From Microbacterium pygmaeum (GTDB lineage: Bacteria > Actinomycetota > Actinomycetes > Actinomycetales > Microbacteriaceae): a stretch of 64,000 nucleotides of DNA. The stretch lies in assembly GCF_900100885.1 (NCBI RefSeq), contig NZ_LT629692.1, forward strand, positions 2,542,001 to 2,606,000. Reading direction: 5' to 3'. Positions 40,850 to 51,516 of the stretch are shown here, piece by piece; the first letter of the stretch is position 1; every line of letters begins with the position of its first letter. The notes under the pieces were generated by a model. That model worked only from the letters and a program-made list of their open reading frames with translations. It made no database searches and had not been told where the DNA came from. The translations under genes were made by a program, and so were the position numbers.

Positions 40850-42187
40850 ATGGACAAGCAGCGTGACTTCGTACTGCGCACGATCGAGGAGCGGGGTGTC
40901 AAGTTCGTCCGCCTCTGGTTCACGGACGTGGTCGGCACGCTGAAGTCGGTGGCGATCGCGCCGGCCGAGGTGGAGGGCGCCTTCGCAGAGGGCCTCGGAT
41001 TCGACGGCTCCGCCATCGAGGGCCTCACCCGCTCGTACGAGTCGGATCTGCTGGCCCACCCCGACCCGACGACCTTCCAGATCCTGCCGTGGCGCGGGGA
41101 GATCGACCCCACCGCCCGCATGTTCTGCGACATCACCACCCCGGACGGCCAGCCTGCCGTCGCCGACCCGCGCCACGTGCTCAAGCGCGCCCTGGCCAAG
41201 GCGGCCGATGCCGGCTTCACGTTCTACACGCACCCCGAGATCGAGTTCTACCTCCTGAAATCCTCCTCCTTCGGCGCCGATGGCCCGGAGCCGGTGGACT
41301 CGGCGGGGTACTTCGACAACGTTCCGGGCGGCACGGCACATGATTTCCGACGTCGGTCGGTGCGGATGCTGGAAGATCTGGGCATCTCGGTCGAGTACAG
41401 CCACCACGAGGGCGGCCCAGGGCAGAACGAGATCGATCTGCGCTACGCCGACGCGCTGGCCACTGCCGACAACATCATGACGTTCCGCACCGTCATCAAA
41501 GAGGTCGCGATCGAGCAGGGCGTCTACGCGACCTTCATGCCCAAGCCCCTCAGCGGAAAGCCCGGCAGCGGTATGCACACGCACATGTCGCTGTTCGAGG
41601 GCGACACGAACGCCTTCTACGAGGAGGGCGCGACCTACCAGCTCTCCAAGGTCGGCCGGCAGTTCATCGCCGGTCTGCTGCGTCACGCGGGCGAGATCTC
41701 GGCCGTCACCAACCAGTTCGTCAACTCGTACAAGCGCCTGTGGGGTGGAGATGAGGCGCCCAGCTTCATCACCTGGGGACACAACAACCGCTCAGCGCTC
41801 GTGCGCGTTCCGCTGTACAAGCCCAACAAGGGGCAGTCCTCACGGGTCGAGTACCGCGCGCTGGATTCCGCCGCCAACCCGTATCTCGCCTACGCGCTGA
41901 TGCTGGCCGCCGGGCTGAAGGGAATCGAAGAGGGCTACGAGCTGCCTCCCGAGGCCGAGGACAACGTCTGGTCGCTCACCGACAGCGAGCGGCGCGCGCT
42001 CGGATACGCGCCGCTTCCGGCGAGCCTGGACCACGCCCTGGAGTACATGGAGGAGTCCGAACTCGTCGCCGAGACGCTCGGTGAGCAGGTCTTCAACTAC
42101 GTGCTCCTGAACAAGCGCCGCGAATGGCAGGAATACCGCTCCCAGGTCACGCCGTTCGAGCTGAAGAGCAACCTCGAGATGCTCTGA
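40850..42187 (+). CDS. glnA2: Type I glutamine synthetase, GlnA2-like
   Basis: A 445-residue GS-I paralogue. It contains the latch/ATP motifs FDGSAIEGL, the PEIEFYL metal ligand strand, MPKPLSGKPGSGMHTHMSL and NRSALVRVP. It is about 30 residues shorter than the main enzyme at 45522. A Tyr in YELPPEAE sits where the adenylylated Tyr of GlnA lies. It is directly upstream of glnE, as glnA2 is in mycobacteria and Streptomyces. In some actinobacteria GlnA2 is a gamma-glutamylpolyamine synthetase, so true glutamine synthesis is not assured. GAGGGG precedes the ATG. Confidence 0.92.
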   Translation: MDKQRDFVLRTIEERGVKFVRLWFTDVVGTLKSVAIAPAEVEGAFAEGLGFDGSAIEGLTRSYESDLLAHPDPTTFQILPWRGEIDPTARMFCDITTPDGQPAVADPRHVLKRALAKAADAGFTFYTHPEIEFYLLKSSSFGADGPEPVDSAGYFDNVPGGTAHDFRRRSVRMLEDLGISVEYSHHEGGPGQNEIDLRYADALATADNIMTFRTVIKEVAIEQGVYATFMPKPLSGKPGSGMHTHMSLFEGDTNAFYEEGATYQLSKVGRQFIAGLLRHAGEISAVTNQFVNSYKRLWGGDEAPSFITWGHNNRSALVRVPLYKPNKGQSSRVEYRALDSAANPYLAYALMLAAGLKGIEEGYELPPEAEDNVWSLTDSERRALGYAPLPASLDHALEYMEESELVAETLGEQVFNYVLLNKRREWQEYRSQVTPFELKSNLEML

Positions 42188-42198
42188 CCCGCTCGCGC

Positions 42199-45100
42199 AT
42201 GTCCACCAGCGAACGGTCCTCGGCCCTCACCGAGCTCGCGCGGCTCGGCTTCGGCCGGCTCGCCGAAGCCGAGACCGAGCTGGCGGAGCTGGAGATCGCG
42301 GTCGGCATCGATCGGGAGGTCCTGACCGCGCAGGCGGGGATCGCCGCGGATCCGGATGCGGCCCTGACCGGGATCGTCCGCGTCGCGCGGCGCAATGCGG
42401 ATGCGATGCGGTCCGTCCTCGAGCACGAGCAGGGCCGGCGCGCAGCCTGGGGCATCTTCGGCGCATCGAGCGGGCTGGCGGACTTCTTCTTCCGGCATCC
42501 GGAAGAGCTCGTTCACCTGCAGAGCGTCGGCTCCGGCCTGCCGTCCTCCGGCGAGCTGACCGACGGGCTCCTGGACGCCGTAGGCGCGGTGGACGGTTTC
42601 GCCGACCGCGGCGATGAGTCGGCCTGGGTGGCACTGCGCGTGCGGTACCGGCGGTACGTCGCGCAGATCGCCGCCTACGACCTGCTGAGCGCCGATCCCG
42701 TCGAGGCGGTGCGCGCCGTGTCGGCGCGTCTGGCCGATGCCGCCGGCGCCGCGCTGGAGGCCTCACTCGCGGTCGCGCGCACACGCATCTCGACGGGAAT
42801 CGCCGGAGCGGGGCTCTTCCCTCGGGACTCGGTCGCCGCGACGAAGCTGGCCGTGATCGGCATGGGCAAGACCGGCGCCCGCGAACTGAACTATGTCAGC
42901 GACGTCGACGTGATCTTCGTCGGCGGTGCGGACGAGGACGTTCTCGGGCAGCTGGGGGAGAGCCGCGTCATCGACATCGCGACTCGCCTGGCCGTGCAGA
43001 TGATGCGGGGCATCTCGGGGGTGGAGATCGAGCCGCCGCTGTGGGAGGTCGATGCGAACCTCCGGCCCGAGGGCAAGCAGGGAGCGCTGGTCCGCTCGCT
43101 GGACTCGCACTTGGCCTACTACGACCGGTGGGCCAAGAGCTGGGAGTTCCAGGCGCTGCTGAAGGCGCGACCCATCGCAGGCGACGCGGCCCTCGGCGAG
43201 GCGTACGTCGATGCGGTGCAGCCGAAGATCTGGACGAGCGCCGCTCGCGAGAATTTCGTCGACAGCGTCCAGCGCATGCGCGAGCGGGTCACCGAGCACA
43301 TTCCATCCGGTGACGTCGCCTACCAGCTCAAGCTCGGCCCTGGCGGCATCCGGGACATCGAATTCACCGTCCAGCTGCTGCAGCTCGTGCACGGCCTCAC
43401 CGATGACGGGATCCGTCAGCGCAGCACGCTCGACGCGCTGGACGCGCTCGTCGCGGCCGGCTACATCGGCCGCACGGACGCCGCGGCGTTCGCGCGTGAC
43501 TACCGCATCCTGCGACTGCTGGAGCATCGCCTGCAGCTGGAGGGACTGGCTCGCACGCACCTGATGCCGCGGACCCCCGAAGGGCTGCGCGTGCTCGCAC
43601 GGGCATCGCGCCTCGCCGACACCGCCGACGGCATCTGGGAGCTGTGGGAGAGCGTGAAGCGCGAAGTGCGCGACATCCACGTTCGACTGTTCTACCGGCC
43701 GCTGCTTTCGGCGGTGGCCGCCCTTCCCGAAGAGGAGCGCGTCCTCTCCCAGGCCCAGGCCCATGACCGACTGGCGGCGATCGGGTTCCGGGATCCCGCC
43801 GGCGCTCTCCGGCATATCGCCGCACTCACGAGCGGCCTCAGCCGGAAGGCGACGATCCAGCGGCACCTGATGCCGATCATGATCCGCTGGTTCGCGGACG
43901 GGGTCGATCCCGACTACGGGCTGCTCGCGTTCCGACGCATCAGCGAGCGGCTCGGCAACAGCCCCTGGTTCCTGCGGATGCTGCGCGATTCGTCCGCGGC
44001 GGCCGAGAGCCTCACCCGCGTCCTGTCCGGATCGCGCTACATCGGCGAGCTGATGGAGTGGATCCCGGAATCCGCTGTCTGGCTGGATTCGGACGAGCAG
44101 CTGCGACCGCGGACCGGACGCGCCATGCAGGAGGAGGCGCGGGCGATCCAGACGCGCCACGACACCATCGAGGACGCCATGCGGTCGGTGCGGGCGCTGC
44201 GCCGCCGTGAGCTGCTTCGCACTGCCATGGGGGCCGTGCTGGGCGTGCTGAGCATCGAGGAGGTCGCCGGCGCCCTCACCACGATCACCGAGGTCACGAT
44301 TCAGGCGACCCTGCGGGCCGTCTGGCGCGATGTCGTGCCGCCTGAGGACAGCGCGCTGGATTTCGCCGTCATCGCGATGGGCCGATTCGGCGGTGCCGAG
44401 CTCGGGTTCGGCTCCGACGCGGACGTGATGTACGTCTACAACCCGAACGGCGTCGAGCCGCAGCGCGCGCATGAACTGTCCCTGCGGGTCGTCTCCGAAC
44501 TGCGCCGACACTCCGAGGACCATCGACTCCCGCTGGATCTCGATGCCGATCTGCGACCTGAGGGCCGCAACGGGCCGCTCGCCCGATCGCTCGACGCCTA
44601 CGCCGAGTACTACCGTCGCTGGTCGCTGTCCTGGGAGGCTCAGGCGCTCCTGCGCGCACGCGGGGTCGCGGGCAGCGTCAAACTCATCAAAGCATTCATG
44701 GCGCTGGCCGACGACGTCCGCTTCCCGGCGACCGTCGACCCGCAGGGCCTCCGCGAGATCAAGCGGATCAAGGCACGGGTCGAGAACGAACGCCTGCCGC
44801 AGGGGGTGGATCGCACACGGCACCTCAAGCTGGGGCCCGGCTCGCTCAGCGACGTCGAATGGCTCGTACAGGTCCTCCAGCTCGAGCACGGCCGCTCCGT
44901 GGAGGGCATGCGGACGACCTCGACCATGCGCGCGCTCGAGGCCGCGCAGGCAGCCGGGTACGTGACAGACCTCGAGAGCGAGCGCCTCTGCGCCGCCTGG
45001 CGCCTGGCCAGCCGGCTGCGATCGGCCAACACCCTGCTGTCCGGTCACACCAGCGACGTCCTGCCGACCGATCGTCGACAGCTTGACGGCATCGGACGGC

Positions 45101-45201
45101 TCCTGGACTATCCGCCGCGCTCTGCCACCGCCGTGGAAGAGGACTATCTCGGGACGACCCGACGAGCGCGACGAATCTTCGAGAAGCTCTTCTACGGCTG
45201 A
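42199..45201 (+). CDS. glnE: Bifunctional glutamine synthetase adenylyltransferase/deadenylase
   Basis: A 1000-residue enzyme with two nucleotidyltransferase domains. The N-terminal (deadenylase-type) one carries GMGKTGARELNYVSDVDV near residue 220, the C-terminal (adenylylating) one GRFGGAELGFGSDADVMYVY near residue 727; each has the G-x-SD-x-DV metal site. GlnE-type helical domains follow each. It switches GlnA activity by AMP addition to a Tyr according to nitrogen supply. The ATG at 42199 lies 11 bases after glnA2, so both are cotranscribed. Length is typical. Confidence 0.96.
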   Translation: MSTSERSSALTELARLGFGRLAEAETELAELEIAVGIDREVLTAQAGIAADPDAALTGIVRVARRNADAMRSVLEHEQGRRAAWGIFGASSGLADFFFRHPEELVHLQSVGSGLPSSGELTDGLLDAVGAVDGFADRGDESAWVALRVRYRRYVAQIAAYDLLSADPVEAVRAVSARLADAAGAALEASLAVARTRISTGIAGAGLFPRDSVAATKLAVIGMGKTGARELNYVSDVDVIFVGGADEDVLGQLGESRVIDIATRLAVQMMRGISGVEIEPPLWEVDANLRPEGKQGALVRSLDSHLAYYDRWAKSWEFQALLKARPIAGDAALGEAYVDAVQPKIWTSAARENFVDSVQRMRERVTEHIPSGDVAYQLKLGPGGIRDIEFTVQLLQLVHGLTDDGIRQRSTLDALDALVAAGYIGRTDAAAFARDYRILRLLEHRLQLEGLARTHLMPRTPEGLRVLARASRLADTADGIWELWESVKREVRDIHVRLFYRPLLSAVAALPEEERVLSQAQAHDRLAAIGFRDPAGALRHIAALTSGLSRKATIQRHLMPIMIRWFADGVDPDYGLLAFRRISERLGNSPWFLRMLRDSSAAAESLTRVLSGSRYIGELMEWIPESAVWLDSDEQLRPRTGRAMQEEARAIQTRHDTIEDAMRSVRALRRRELLRTAMGAVLGVLSIEEVAGALTTITEVTIQATLRAVWRDVVPPEDSALDFAVIAMGRFGGAELGFGSDADVMYVYNPNGVEPQRAHELSLRVVSELRRHSEDHRLPLDLDADLRPEGRNGPLARSLDAYAEYYRRWSLSWEAQALLRARGVAGSVKLIKAFMALADDVRFPATVDPQGLREIKRIKARVENERLPQGVDRTRHLKLGPGSLSDVEWLVQVLQLEHGRSVEGMRTTSTMRALEAAQAAGYVTDLESERLCAAWRLASRLRSANTLLSGHTSDVLPTDRRQLDGIGRLLDYPPRSATAVEEDYLGTTRRARRIFEKLFYG

Positions 45202-45351
45202 CGACGTGCTCGCGGCCGAACACGTTCGGCCCACATGAGGACATTCTCATCGTGTCGGCCGCAAAAGCGCGGTCGTCCGGGTCGCTGCGGCCATACGATT
45301 GCGCGCACCAGGGTGCATCGGCGCCCCCTGCGGCTCGAAGGAGTGTCCCCA

Positions 45352-45453
45352 ATGGACATCGTCATCCTGGTCTCGGCGGTCGTCGCCGCGTGGACCTTGC
45401 TCTCGCTCCCCGTCAGCGTTCTCGTCGGACGGATGATCCATCAGCAGGGTTGA
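45352..45453 (+). CDS. Small single-pass membrane protein (33 residues)
   Basis: MDIVILVSAVVAAWTLLSLP, then SVLVGRMIHQQG: one transmembrane helix of about 25 residues with a short positively charged tail. A full AAGGAG ribosome site lies eight bases before the ATG and a perfect terminator follows the stop, so this looks like a real gene although very short. It sits between glnE and glnA. Nothing in sequence gives a function; membrane-protein regulators of this size are known elsewhere. Confidence 0.7.
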   Translation: MDIVILVSAVVAAWTLLSLPVSVLVGRMIHQQG

Positions 45454-45473
45454 GCCACCTGCCCGTCACGAAC

Positions 45474-45507
45474 GAAGGGTCCTCCGCGAGAACGCGGAGG
45501 ACCCTTC
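45474..45507. terminator. Perfect 15-bp bidirectional terminator before glnA
   Basis: 45474-45488 and 45493-45507 are an exact inverted repeat (GAAGGGTCCTCCGCG) with an AGAA loop, followed by GTCTGTTCT. It serves the small membrane protein gene and the convergent glnA. Confidence 0.93.
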
Positions 45508-45521
45508 GTCTGTTCTGACGC

Positions 45522-46946
<1,425 letters not shown>

Positions 46947-46984
46947 TGAGGCTCCAGAGGTAGGGCATTCGGGAACTGCCGCCC

Positions 46985-47006
46985 GTTGCACAGGCTTGCC
47001 TGCAAC
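46985..47006. repeat. Imperfect inverted repeat in the glnA leader
   Basis: GTTG-CA-CAGGC-TT-GCCTG-CAAC forms a nine-pair stem with a two-base bulge, about 40-60 bases upstream of glnA and just downstream of a possible -10 (TAGCGT, minus strand, 47005-47010). It could be an operator or an RNA hairpin. Confidence 0.4.
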
Positions 47007-47020
47007 GCTAGCCGGAGGGC

Positions 47021-47058
47021 ATTGCCCGGCAGTGACACCTTTGTTTCCGGCATGTTAC
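47021..47058 (-). promoter_or_regulatory. GlnR box upstream of glnA
   Basis: On the minus strand: GTAAC, six bases, GAAAC, six bases, GTCAC, six bases, GCAAT. The actinobacterial GlnR consensus is gTnAc-n6-GaAAc repeated. Three of four half sites match well and the fourth in part (G-AA-). It lies 75 bases upstream of the glnA start and 23 bases before the divergent RDD gene start. Confidence 0.8.
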
Positions 47059-47069
47059 GCGCCGCTGGT

Positions 47070-47075
47070 TAGGCT
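47070..47075 (+). promoter_or_regulatory. -10 element, leaderless, for the RDD gene
   Basis: TAGGCT ends six bases before the ATG at 47082. The GlnR box covers the region where its -35 would be. Confidence 0.5.
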
Positions 47076-47081
47076 GGAGAC

Positions 47082-47483
47082 ATGCCAGATGAGCTCGCCC
47101 CCGGCGCCTACCCCGGAGAACGGCTCGGGTTGCCGCAGACCGGCCCGGGAAGTCTCGCCCCGATCGGTCGACGCGTCTGGGCGATCATCATCGACTGGGC
47201 TTGCGCGGTGCTGATCTCGATTGCGTTCTTCTCGTACGACGCGCTGGCGACGACGTTGATCTTCGTGATCGTGCAGTCGCTGTTCATCCCGACGATCGGC
47301 GGCAGCCCCGGTCATCGACTCCTGGGCATGCGCGTCCAGCGGGTGACCGGCGGGTGGACAGGCCTGTGGCGCCCGATCGTGCGCAGCGTGCTGCTGGCGC
47401 TGGTCATCCCAGCCGTCATCTGGGATGCGGACAACCGAGGCGTCCACGACAAGGCCGCCGGGACGGTCCTCATCCGGTCCTGA
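47082..47483 (+). CDS. RDD family membrane protein
   Basis: A 133-residue membrane protein with the RDD pattern: PIGRRVWAIIIDWACAVLIS (R and D in the first helix), GGSPGHRLLGMRV and DNRGVHDKAAGTVLI near the end. RDD proteins are small membrane proteins of mostly unknown role, some linked to ion or compatible-solute transport. It is commonly found next to glnA in actinobacteria. It reads divergently from glnA and convergently with the DUF4191 gene, two bases apart. Confidence 0.9.
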   Translation: MPDELAPGAYPGERLGLPQTGPGSLAPIGRRVWAIIIDWACAVLISIAFFSYDALATTLIFVIVQSLFIPTIGGSPGHRLLGMRVQRVTGGWTGLWRPIVRSVLLALVIPAVIWDADNRGVHDKAAGTVLIRS

Positions 47484-47485
47484 CC

Positions 47486-48196
47486 TCAGCGAGGTCGGGG
47501 CGCGCGCGCCTTCGTGGGATCGATGCCCTTGGGGATCGGCAGGGATGCCAGGGACTGCGACACGGAATCGAGGCGCTTGATGACGGCCGCCATCGTGGCG
47601 CGGTCGATCTTCTTCGGGAAGGACTTGACCGTGGATGCGAGCTTCCCGATCGGGACCTCGTCCTCGCCGTGGCCGACGTAGATGACGTGGACCGGCACAC
47701 CGGTCGCGACCCGCTGCGCCTTCGACCGCTCGTCGTTGACCAGACGGGTCAGCCGCCCGCGAGCGCCCTCGCCGACGATGACGATCCCGCCGCGGCCGAT
47801 GGCGCGGTACACCGCCTCCTGCGTCTTCGGGTTCACCCCGACCGGCATCTCGCTGGACTGCCAGTTGCGACCGAGGGATGTCGACATCACATGTCCGGCG
47901 GCCCCCGGCATCCCATCGATCTGCTTGTACATCGCCTTCGTCGACAGACGCGTCATCGTCATCAACGAGGCGAGGATGCCGAGCATGAGGCCCGTGATGC
48001 CCCAGAGCACGAGGCTCCAGATCGCGAACGGCGGAATCAGGAGACCGAAGCCGACGCCGAGGCCGATACCCACGACGAAGATGCCGACCAGCAGCCAGGG
48101 CAGCCACGGGTACGCCTTGCGGGTGAACGTGAAGAGGGTGCGGATCTGCGAGAAGAAGCCCGGACGCTTCTCGGGCGCGGTACTGCGTGCTGCCAT
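47486..48196 (-). CDS. DUF4191 family membrane protein
   Basis: A 236-residue protein. Two adjacent transmembrane helices (about 28-75: PWLLVGIFVVGIGLGVGFGL and AIWSLVLWGITGLMLGILAS) are followed by a cytoplasmic domain with GAAGHVMSTSLGRNWQ and GRGGIVIVGEGARGR. This is the actinobacterial DUF4191 family, usually found next to glnA/lipA-type genes. Function unknown. The start at 48196 is supported by TAGGCT six bases upstream. Confidence 0.88.
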   Translation of the reverse strand: MAARSTAPEKRPGFFSQIRTLFTFTRKAYPWLPWLLVGIFVVGIGLGVGFGLLIPPFAIWSLVLWGITGLMLGILASLMTMTRLSTKAMYKQIDGMPGAAGHVMSTSLGRNWQSSEMPVGVNPKTQEAVYRAIGRGGIVIVGEGARGRLTRLVNDERSKAQRVATGVPVHVIYVGHGEDEVPIGKLASTVKSFPKKIDRATMAAVIKRLDSVSQSLASLPIPKGIDPTKARAPRPR

Positions 48197-48202
48197 GCAT
48201 CC

Positions 48203-48208
48203 AGCCTA
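48203..48208 (-). promoter_or_regulatory. -10 element, leaderless, for the DUF4191 gene
   Basis: TAGGCT on the minus strand, six bases before the ATG at 48196. Confidence 0.55.
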
Positions 48209-48318
48209 CCTTTCCGCGCCCGCGGCATCTGTTCCTCCCCAACCGTTCCAATACGGGAACTGTGCACAGGCAAGCATCGACATCGAGCGATCGGCGGCGA
48301 GCGGCGGAGAGTGGAGGC

Positions 48319-49635
48319 GTGAACAGCGACGACGGGCGGCGCAGCGGCTATCGCGTGATCCGACGTGTCGCGGGGGCAGCTGAGTCGCCATGGCCGGGAC
48401 TCCTCGTCGCCACGGCCGACCAGACGACCGGCGTCATCGTCGATGCGGCGGCGCTCAGCTCGGACTGGGTCGGCTGGAAGGCGAGCGAGTCGGGCCACGT
48501 GGTGCGTCCGCTCGATGTCATCCGCAAGACCGCCGGCCACGACCTCCTGCTGCCGGTGATGCCGGAGCGCGTCGCGGACTTCCTGGCGCGACGGCGACGC
48601 GGCGGCTCCGCGCTGACACCTGGCGAGGCGGTCAACCTCGCGGTGAGCCTCCTGCGCGGTGCGACGGAGGCCCTCGCCGTCTGCGAGCCCGGCGACCTCC
48701 GCGGCGCGTGGTGGCTCACCGACGCGGGTCGCCCGATGCTGGCCGTCGAGGCCTCCGACGAGCGTGCCGTCGAGGCGACTGCGGCACTGCTGAACTCGAT
48801 CGCCGATGCCGTCCCCGTGCTCGCCGACGCCGTCGCGCAGGCCGTGGATGCGCTCGCTACCGACGCACTCGGCCGAGAGGCCGACCGGCTGGAGGCCGGC
48901 TTCTTCGCCGCCGAGAACCCGCGCCCCCTGGGCACGACGGTGTTCGGGTCGCGCGCGGCGCGGTCTGTCGCGGCATACCGGGAGGACCCTGCACTGCCGG
49001 TCGAGCCCGCGCCCCGCGCGCACTGGGCGACCGGACTCGCTCGACACGTCGACGCCGAGTGGGCCGACATCGTGTCGCGGGCGACCACGAGCGCATGGCG
49101 CGCGCTGCGCAGCAAGCGGCCGGGCGGGCGCCGCACCCCGTGGATCGCCGCGGCGGCGGTCGCCGCCGTCGTCCTGGTGGGTGGCCTGCTCTGGCCCACG
49201 GGCGGCGACGGTCCGGCCACGGCCGACGGGGCATCCATCGTCCCGTCCCCAACAGCGGCTGACAGTGCGACTGCGGTCGACGATCCGGCGACGGGAACTT
49301 CGAAGGGCGAGTCCAGCGCCGCGCCGGTTCCTGAGGTTTCCGACGCGGCCGACCTGGTCGCGGTCACCGACCGTCTGCTGGTCAGGCGGAGCGGATGCGG
49401 GGCGGATGCTGCGTGCTTGGCCGACGTGCAGGAGTCGCCCGACCGGACGCTGGCGCCGGGAACGATCGACCTGTCTGCGGCGGAGCGCACGCTGACCTTG
49501 CTGGACGAGTTCGGGGGAGTCGCGGTGTTGCGGGCGGACGCCGTCGAGCCCGCGAGCCCGCCACAACTCGTCGTTGTCGTGCGGATCGAAGAGCGCTGGC
49601 TGCTGCGCGACGTCCACGACGTCGCGCAGCAGTGA
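48319..49635 (+). CDS. Hypothetical single-pass membrane protein, possible pseudokinase
   Basis: A 438-residue protein of no recognised family. Residues 1-270 are cytoplasmic, followed by one transmembrane helix (about 275-293) and an outer 145-residue domain with a Ser/Thr/Ala-rich stalk and a CGADAAC pair. Parts of the inner domain recall a protein-kinase fold: GYRVIRRVAG at the start, LTPGEAVNLAVSLLRGATEAL like the kinase helix E, then DLRGAWWLTDAGRPMLAVEA where HRD and the activation strand would be. The catalytic HRD and DFG residues are absent, so at best it is a pseudokinase. GGAGGC precedes the GTG start. Confidence 0.65.
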   Translation: MNSDDGRRSGYRVIRRVAGAAESPWPGLLVATADQTTGVIVDAAALSSDWVGWKASESGHVVRPLDVIRKTAGHDLLLPVMPERVADFLARRRRGGSALTPGEAVNLAVSLLRGATEALAVCEPGDLRGAWWLTDAGRPMLAVEASDERAVEATAALLNSIADAVPVLADAVAQAVDALATDALGREADRLEAGFFAAENPRPLGTTVFGSRAARSVAAYREDPALPVEPAPRAHWATGLARHVDAEWADIVSRATTSAWRALRSKRPGGRRTPWIAAAAVAAVVLVGGLLWPTGGDGPATADGASIVPSPTAADSATAVDDPATGTSKGESSAAPVPEVSDAADLVAVTDRLLVRRSGCGADAACLADVQESPDRTLAPGTIDLSAAERTLTLLDEFGGVAVLRADAVEPASPPQLVVVVRIEERWLLRDVHDVAQQ

Positions 49636-49638
49636 GGC

Positions 49639-51435
49639 TCAGATACCGAGCTGTCCCGAGAAGGCGGCGTCCTCGAGACGCTTCTTGACCGAGCCGAGGA
49701 AACGGGCGGCGTCAGCACCGTCGATCACCCGGTGGTCGTACGAGAGCGCGAGGTACACGTACGAGCGGATCGCGATCGCGTCCTTGCCGTCGACCGAGAC
49801 CAGCCCAGGGCGCTTGACGACCACGCCGGTGCCCAGGATCGCGGACTGCGGCAGGAAGACGACGGGCGTGTCGAACAGCGCACCGCGCGAGCCGGTGTTG
49901 GTCAGAGTGAACGTTCCTCCGCCGAGCTCGTCCGGCTTGAGCTTGTTGTCGCGCGTCCGTGCGGCCAGGTCGGCGATCTCATGGGCGATCTCGGCGATGT
50001 TCTTCGATGCCGCATCGCGCAGGACCGGAGTGAGCAGCCCGCGCTCGGTGTCCACGGCGATGGAGAGGTTCTCCGACGCCGGGTAGACGATGTTCGTGCC
50101 GTCGACCGTGGAGTTGATCACCGGGTTCGACTGGAGCGCCTCGGCCGCAGCCAGCGCGAAGAAGGGCAGGAACGAGAGCTTGTCGCCGGTCTTCGCCTGG
50201 AAGTCGCCCTTGACGGCATCACGGTACGACGCGAGCTTCGTCACGTCCACCTCGACGACCGTGGTGAGCTGCGCCGTGGCCTGCATCGATGCCACCGCGC
50301 GCTCTGCGAGCACCTTGCGCAGACGCGACATCGGCTGCGTCGTCCCGCGCAGGGGCGAGATCTCCACTGCTGCCGGCGCGGCGGCTTCCGCCGGAGCCGA
50401 CGCGGGGGCGGGCGCCGACGCGGCCTCAGCGGCCTTGAGGACATCTTCCTTGCGGATGCGGCCGCCGACACCGGTGCCGGTGACGCTCGCAAGGTCGACA
50501 CCCTGCTGCTGGGCGAGCCGGCGGACCAAGGGGGTGACGTAGGAGACGCCGTCCGAGTCGTCGGACGAGAGCCCAGGCGCCGGGGCGGCCGGAGTCGGAG
50601 CCGGGGCGGGCGCTGCAGCCGCGGCGGGCGCTGCAGCCGGAGCGGGCGCGGCAGCCGGGGCAGGCGCGGGCGCGGCAGCCGGGGCGGGCGCGGCAACGGC
50701 TGCAGGAGCCGGAGCGGCTGCGGGTGCAGCCTCGGCCGGAGCCGCTTCGGCGGCGGGCTCGGGAGCAGCTGGAGCGGGCTCGGCAGCGGGAGCAGCACCC
50801 TCGCCGATGCGGGCAAGCGGCGAGCCGACGGCGACGGTCTCATCCTCCTGCACGAAGATCTGCTGCAGCGTGCCGGCGAACGGCGAGGGGATCTCGGTGT
50901 CGACCTTGTCGGTCGAGATCTCCAGGAGGGCGTCATCCACGGCGACCGTGTCGCCGAGGCTCTTGAGCCAGCGGGTGACCGTACCCTCGGTCACGCTCTC
51001 TCCCAGCTCGGGGAGGACGACGTCCTTGCCCTCGCTCGAAGCGGGAGCCGCCTGGACGGCGGGCGCCGGCTCGGCTTCAGCGGCGGGTGCGGGCTCGGCC
51101 GGTGCGGGCTCAGCGGCGGGAGCGGGCTCAGCGGCGGGAGCCGCCTCAGCGGCGGCCGGCTCGGCGGCAGGCGCTTCGCCGCCCGCGGGTGCGCTGCTGC
51201 CGTCCCCGATCTTGGCGAGGACGGCGCCGACCTCGACGGTCTCGTCTTCCTGGACCAGGATCTCTTCGAGCACCCCGCTGATCGGGGAGGGGATCTCGGT
51301 GTCGACCTTGTCGGTCGAGATCTCCAGCAGTCCCTCATCGGCCTCGATGCTGTCGCCCACCTGCTTGAGCCAGCGGGTGACCGTTCCCTCGGTGACGCTC
51401 TCGCCGAGCGCGGGGAGGACGACGGAAGTGCTCAT
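49639..51435 (-). CDS. sucB: 2-oxo acid dehydrogenase E2 (dihydrolipoamide acyltransferase)
   Basis: A 598-residue E2. Two lipoyl domains carry the lipoylated lysine in EISTDKVDTEIPSP (about residues 42 and 168 regions), separated and followed by long Ala/Pro linkers, then a peripheral-subunit-binding domain (PLVRRLAQQQGVDL) and the catalytic domain with HRVIDG. Such proteins are named SucB in actinobacteria but act as the acetyltransferase of a mixed PDH/OGDH complex with AceE. The ATG at 51435 is chosen because AAGGAG lies eight bases upstream; the ATG at 51441 is too close to it. lpdA is next upstream. Confidence 0.92.
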   Translation of the reverse strand: MSTSVVLPALGESVTEGTVTRWLKQVGDSIEADEGLLEISTDKVDTEIPSPISGVLEEILVQEDETVEVGAVLAKIGDGSSAPAGGEAPAAEPAAAEAAPAAEPAPAAEPAPAEPAPAAEAEPAPAVQAAPASSEGKDVVLPELGESVTEGTVTRWLKSLGDTVAVDDALLEISTDKVDTEIPSPFAGTLQQIFVQEDETVAVGSPLARIGEGAAPAAEPAPAAPEPAAEAAPAEAAPAAAPAPAAVAAPAPAAAPAPAPAAAPAPAAAPAAAAAPAPAPTPAAPAPGLSSDDSDGVSYVTPLVRRLAQQQGVDLASVTGTGVGGRIRKEDVLKAAEAASAPAPASAPAEAAAPAAVEISPLRGTTQPMSRLRKVLAERAVASMQATAQLTTVVEVDVTKLASYRDAVKGDFQAKTGDKLSFLPFFALAAAEALQSNPVINSTVDGTNIVYPASENLSIAVDTERGLLTPVLRDAASKNIAEIAHEIADLAARTRDNKLKPDELGGGTFTLTNTGSRGALFDTPVVFLPQSAILGTGVVVKRPGLVSVDGKDAIAIRSYVYLALSYDHRVIDGADAARFLGSVKKRLEDAAFSGQLGI

Positions 51436-51516
51436 GTGCATGACTCCTTCAAGATGCCGATGTCGTTTCTAGCTTAGTGATGCCGCGCGGCGGCGGTGTC
51501 GCCCGCGCGGCGTGTA

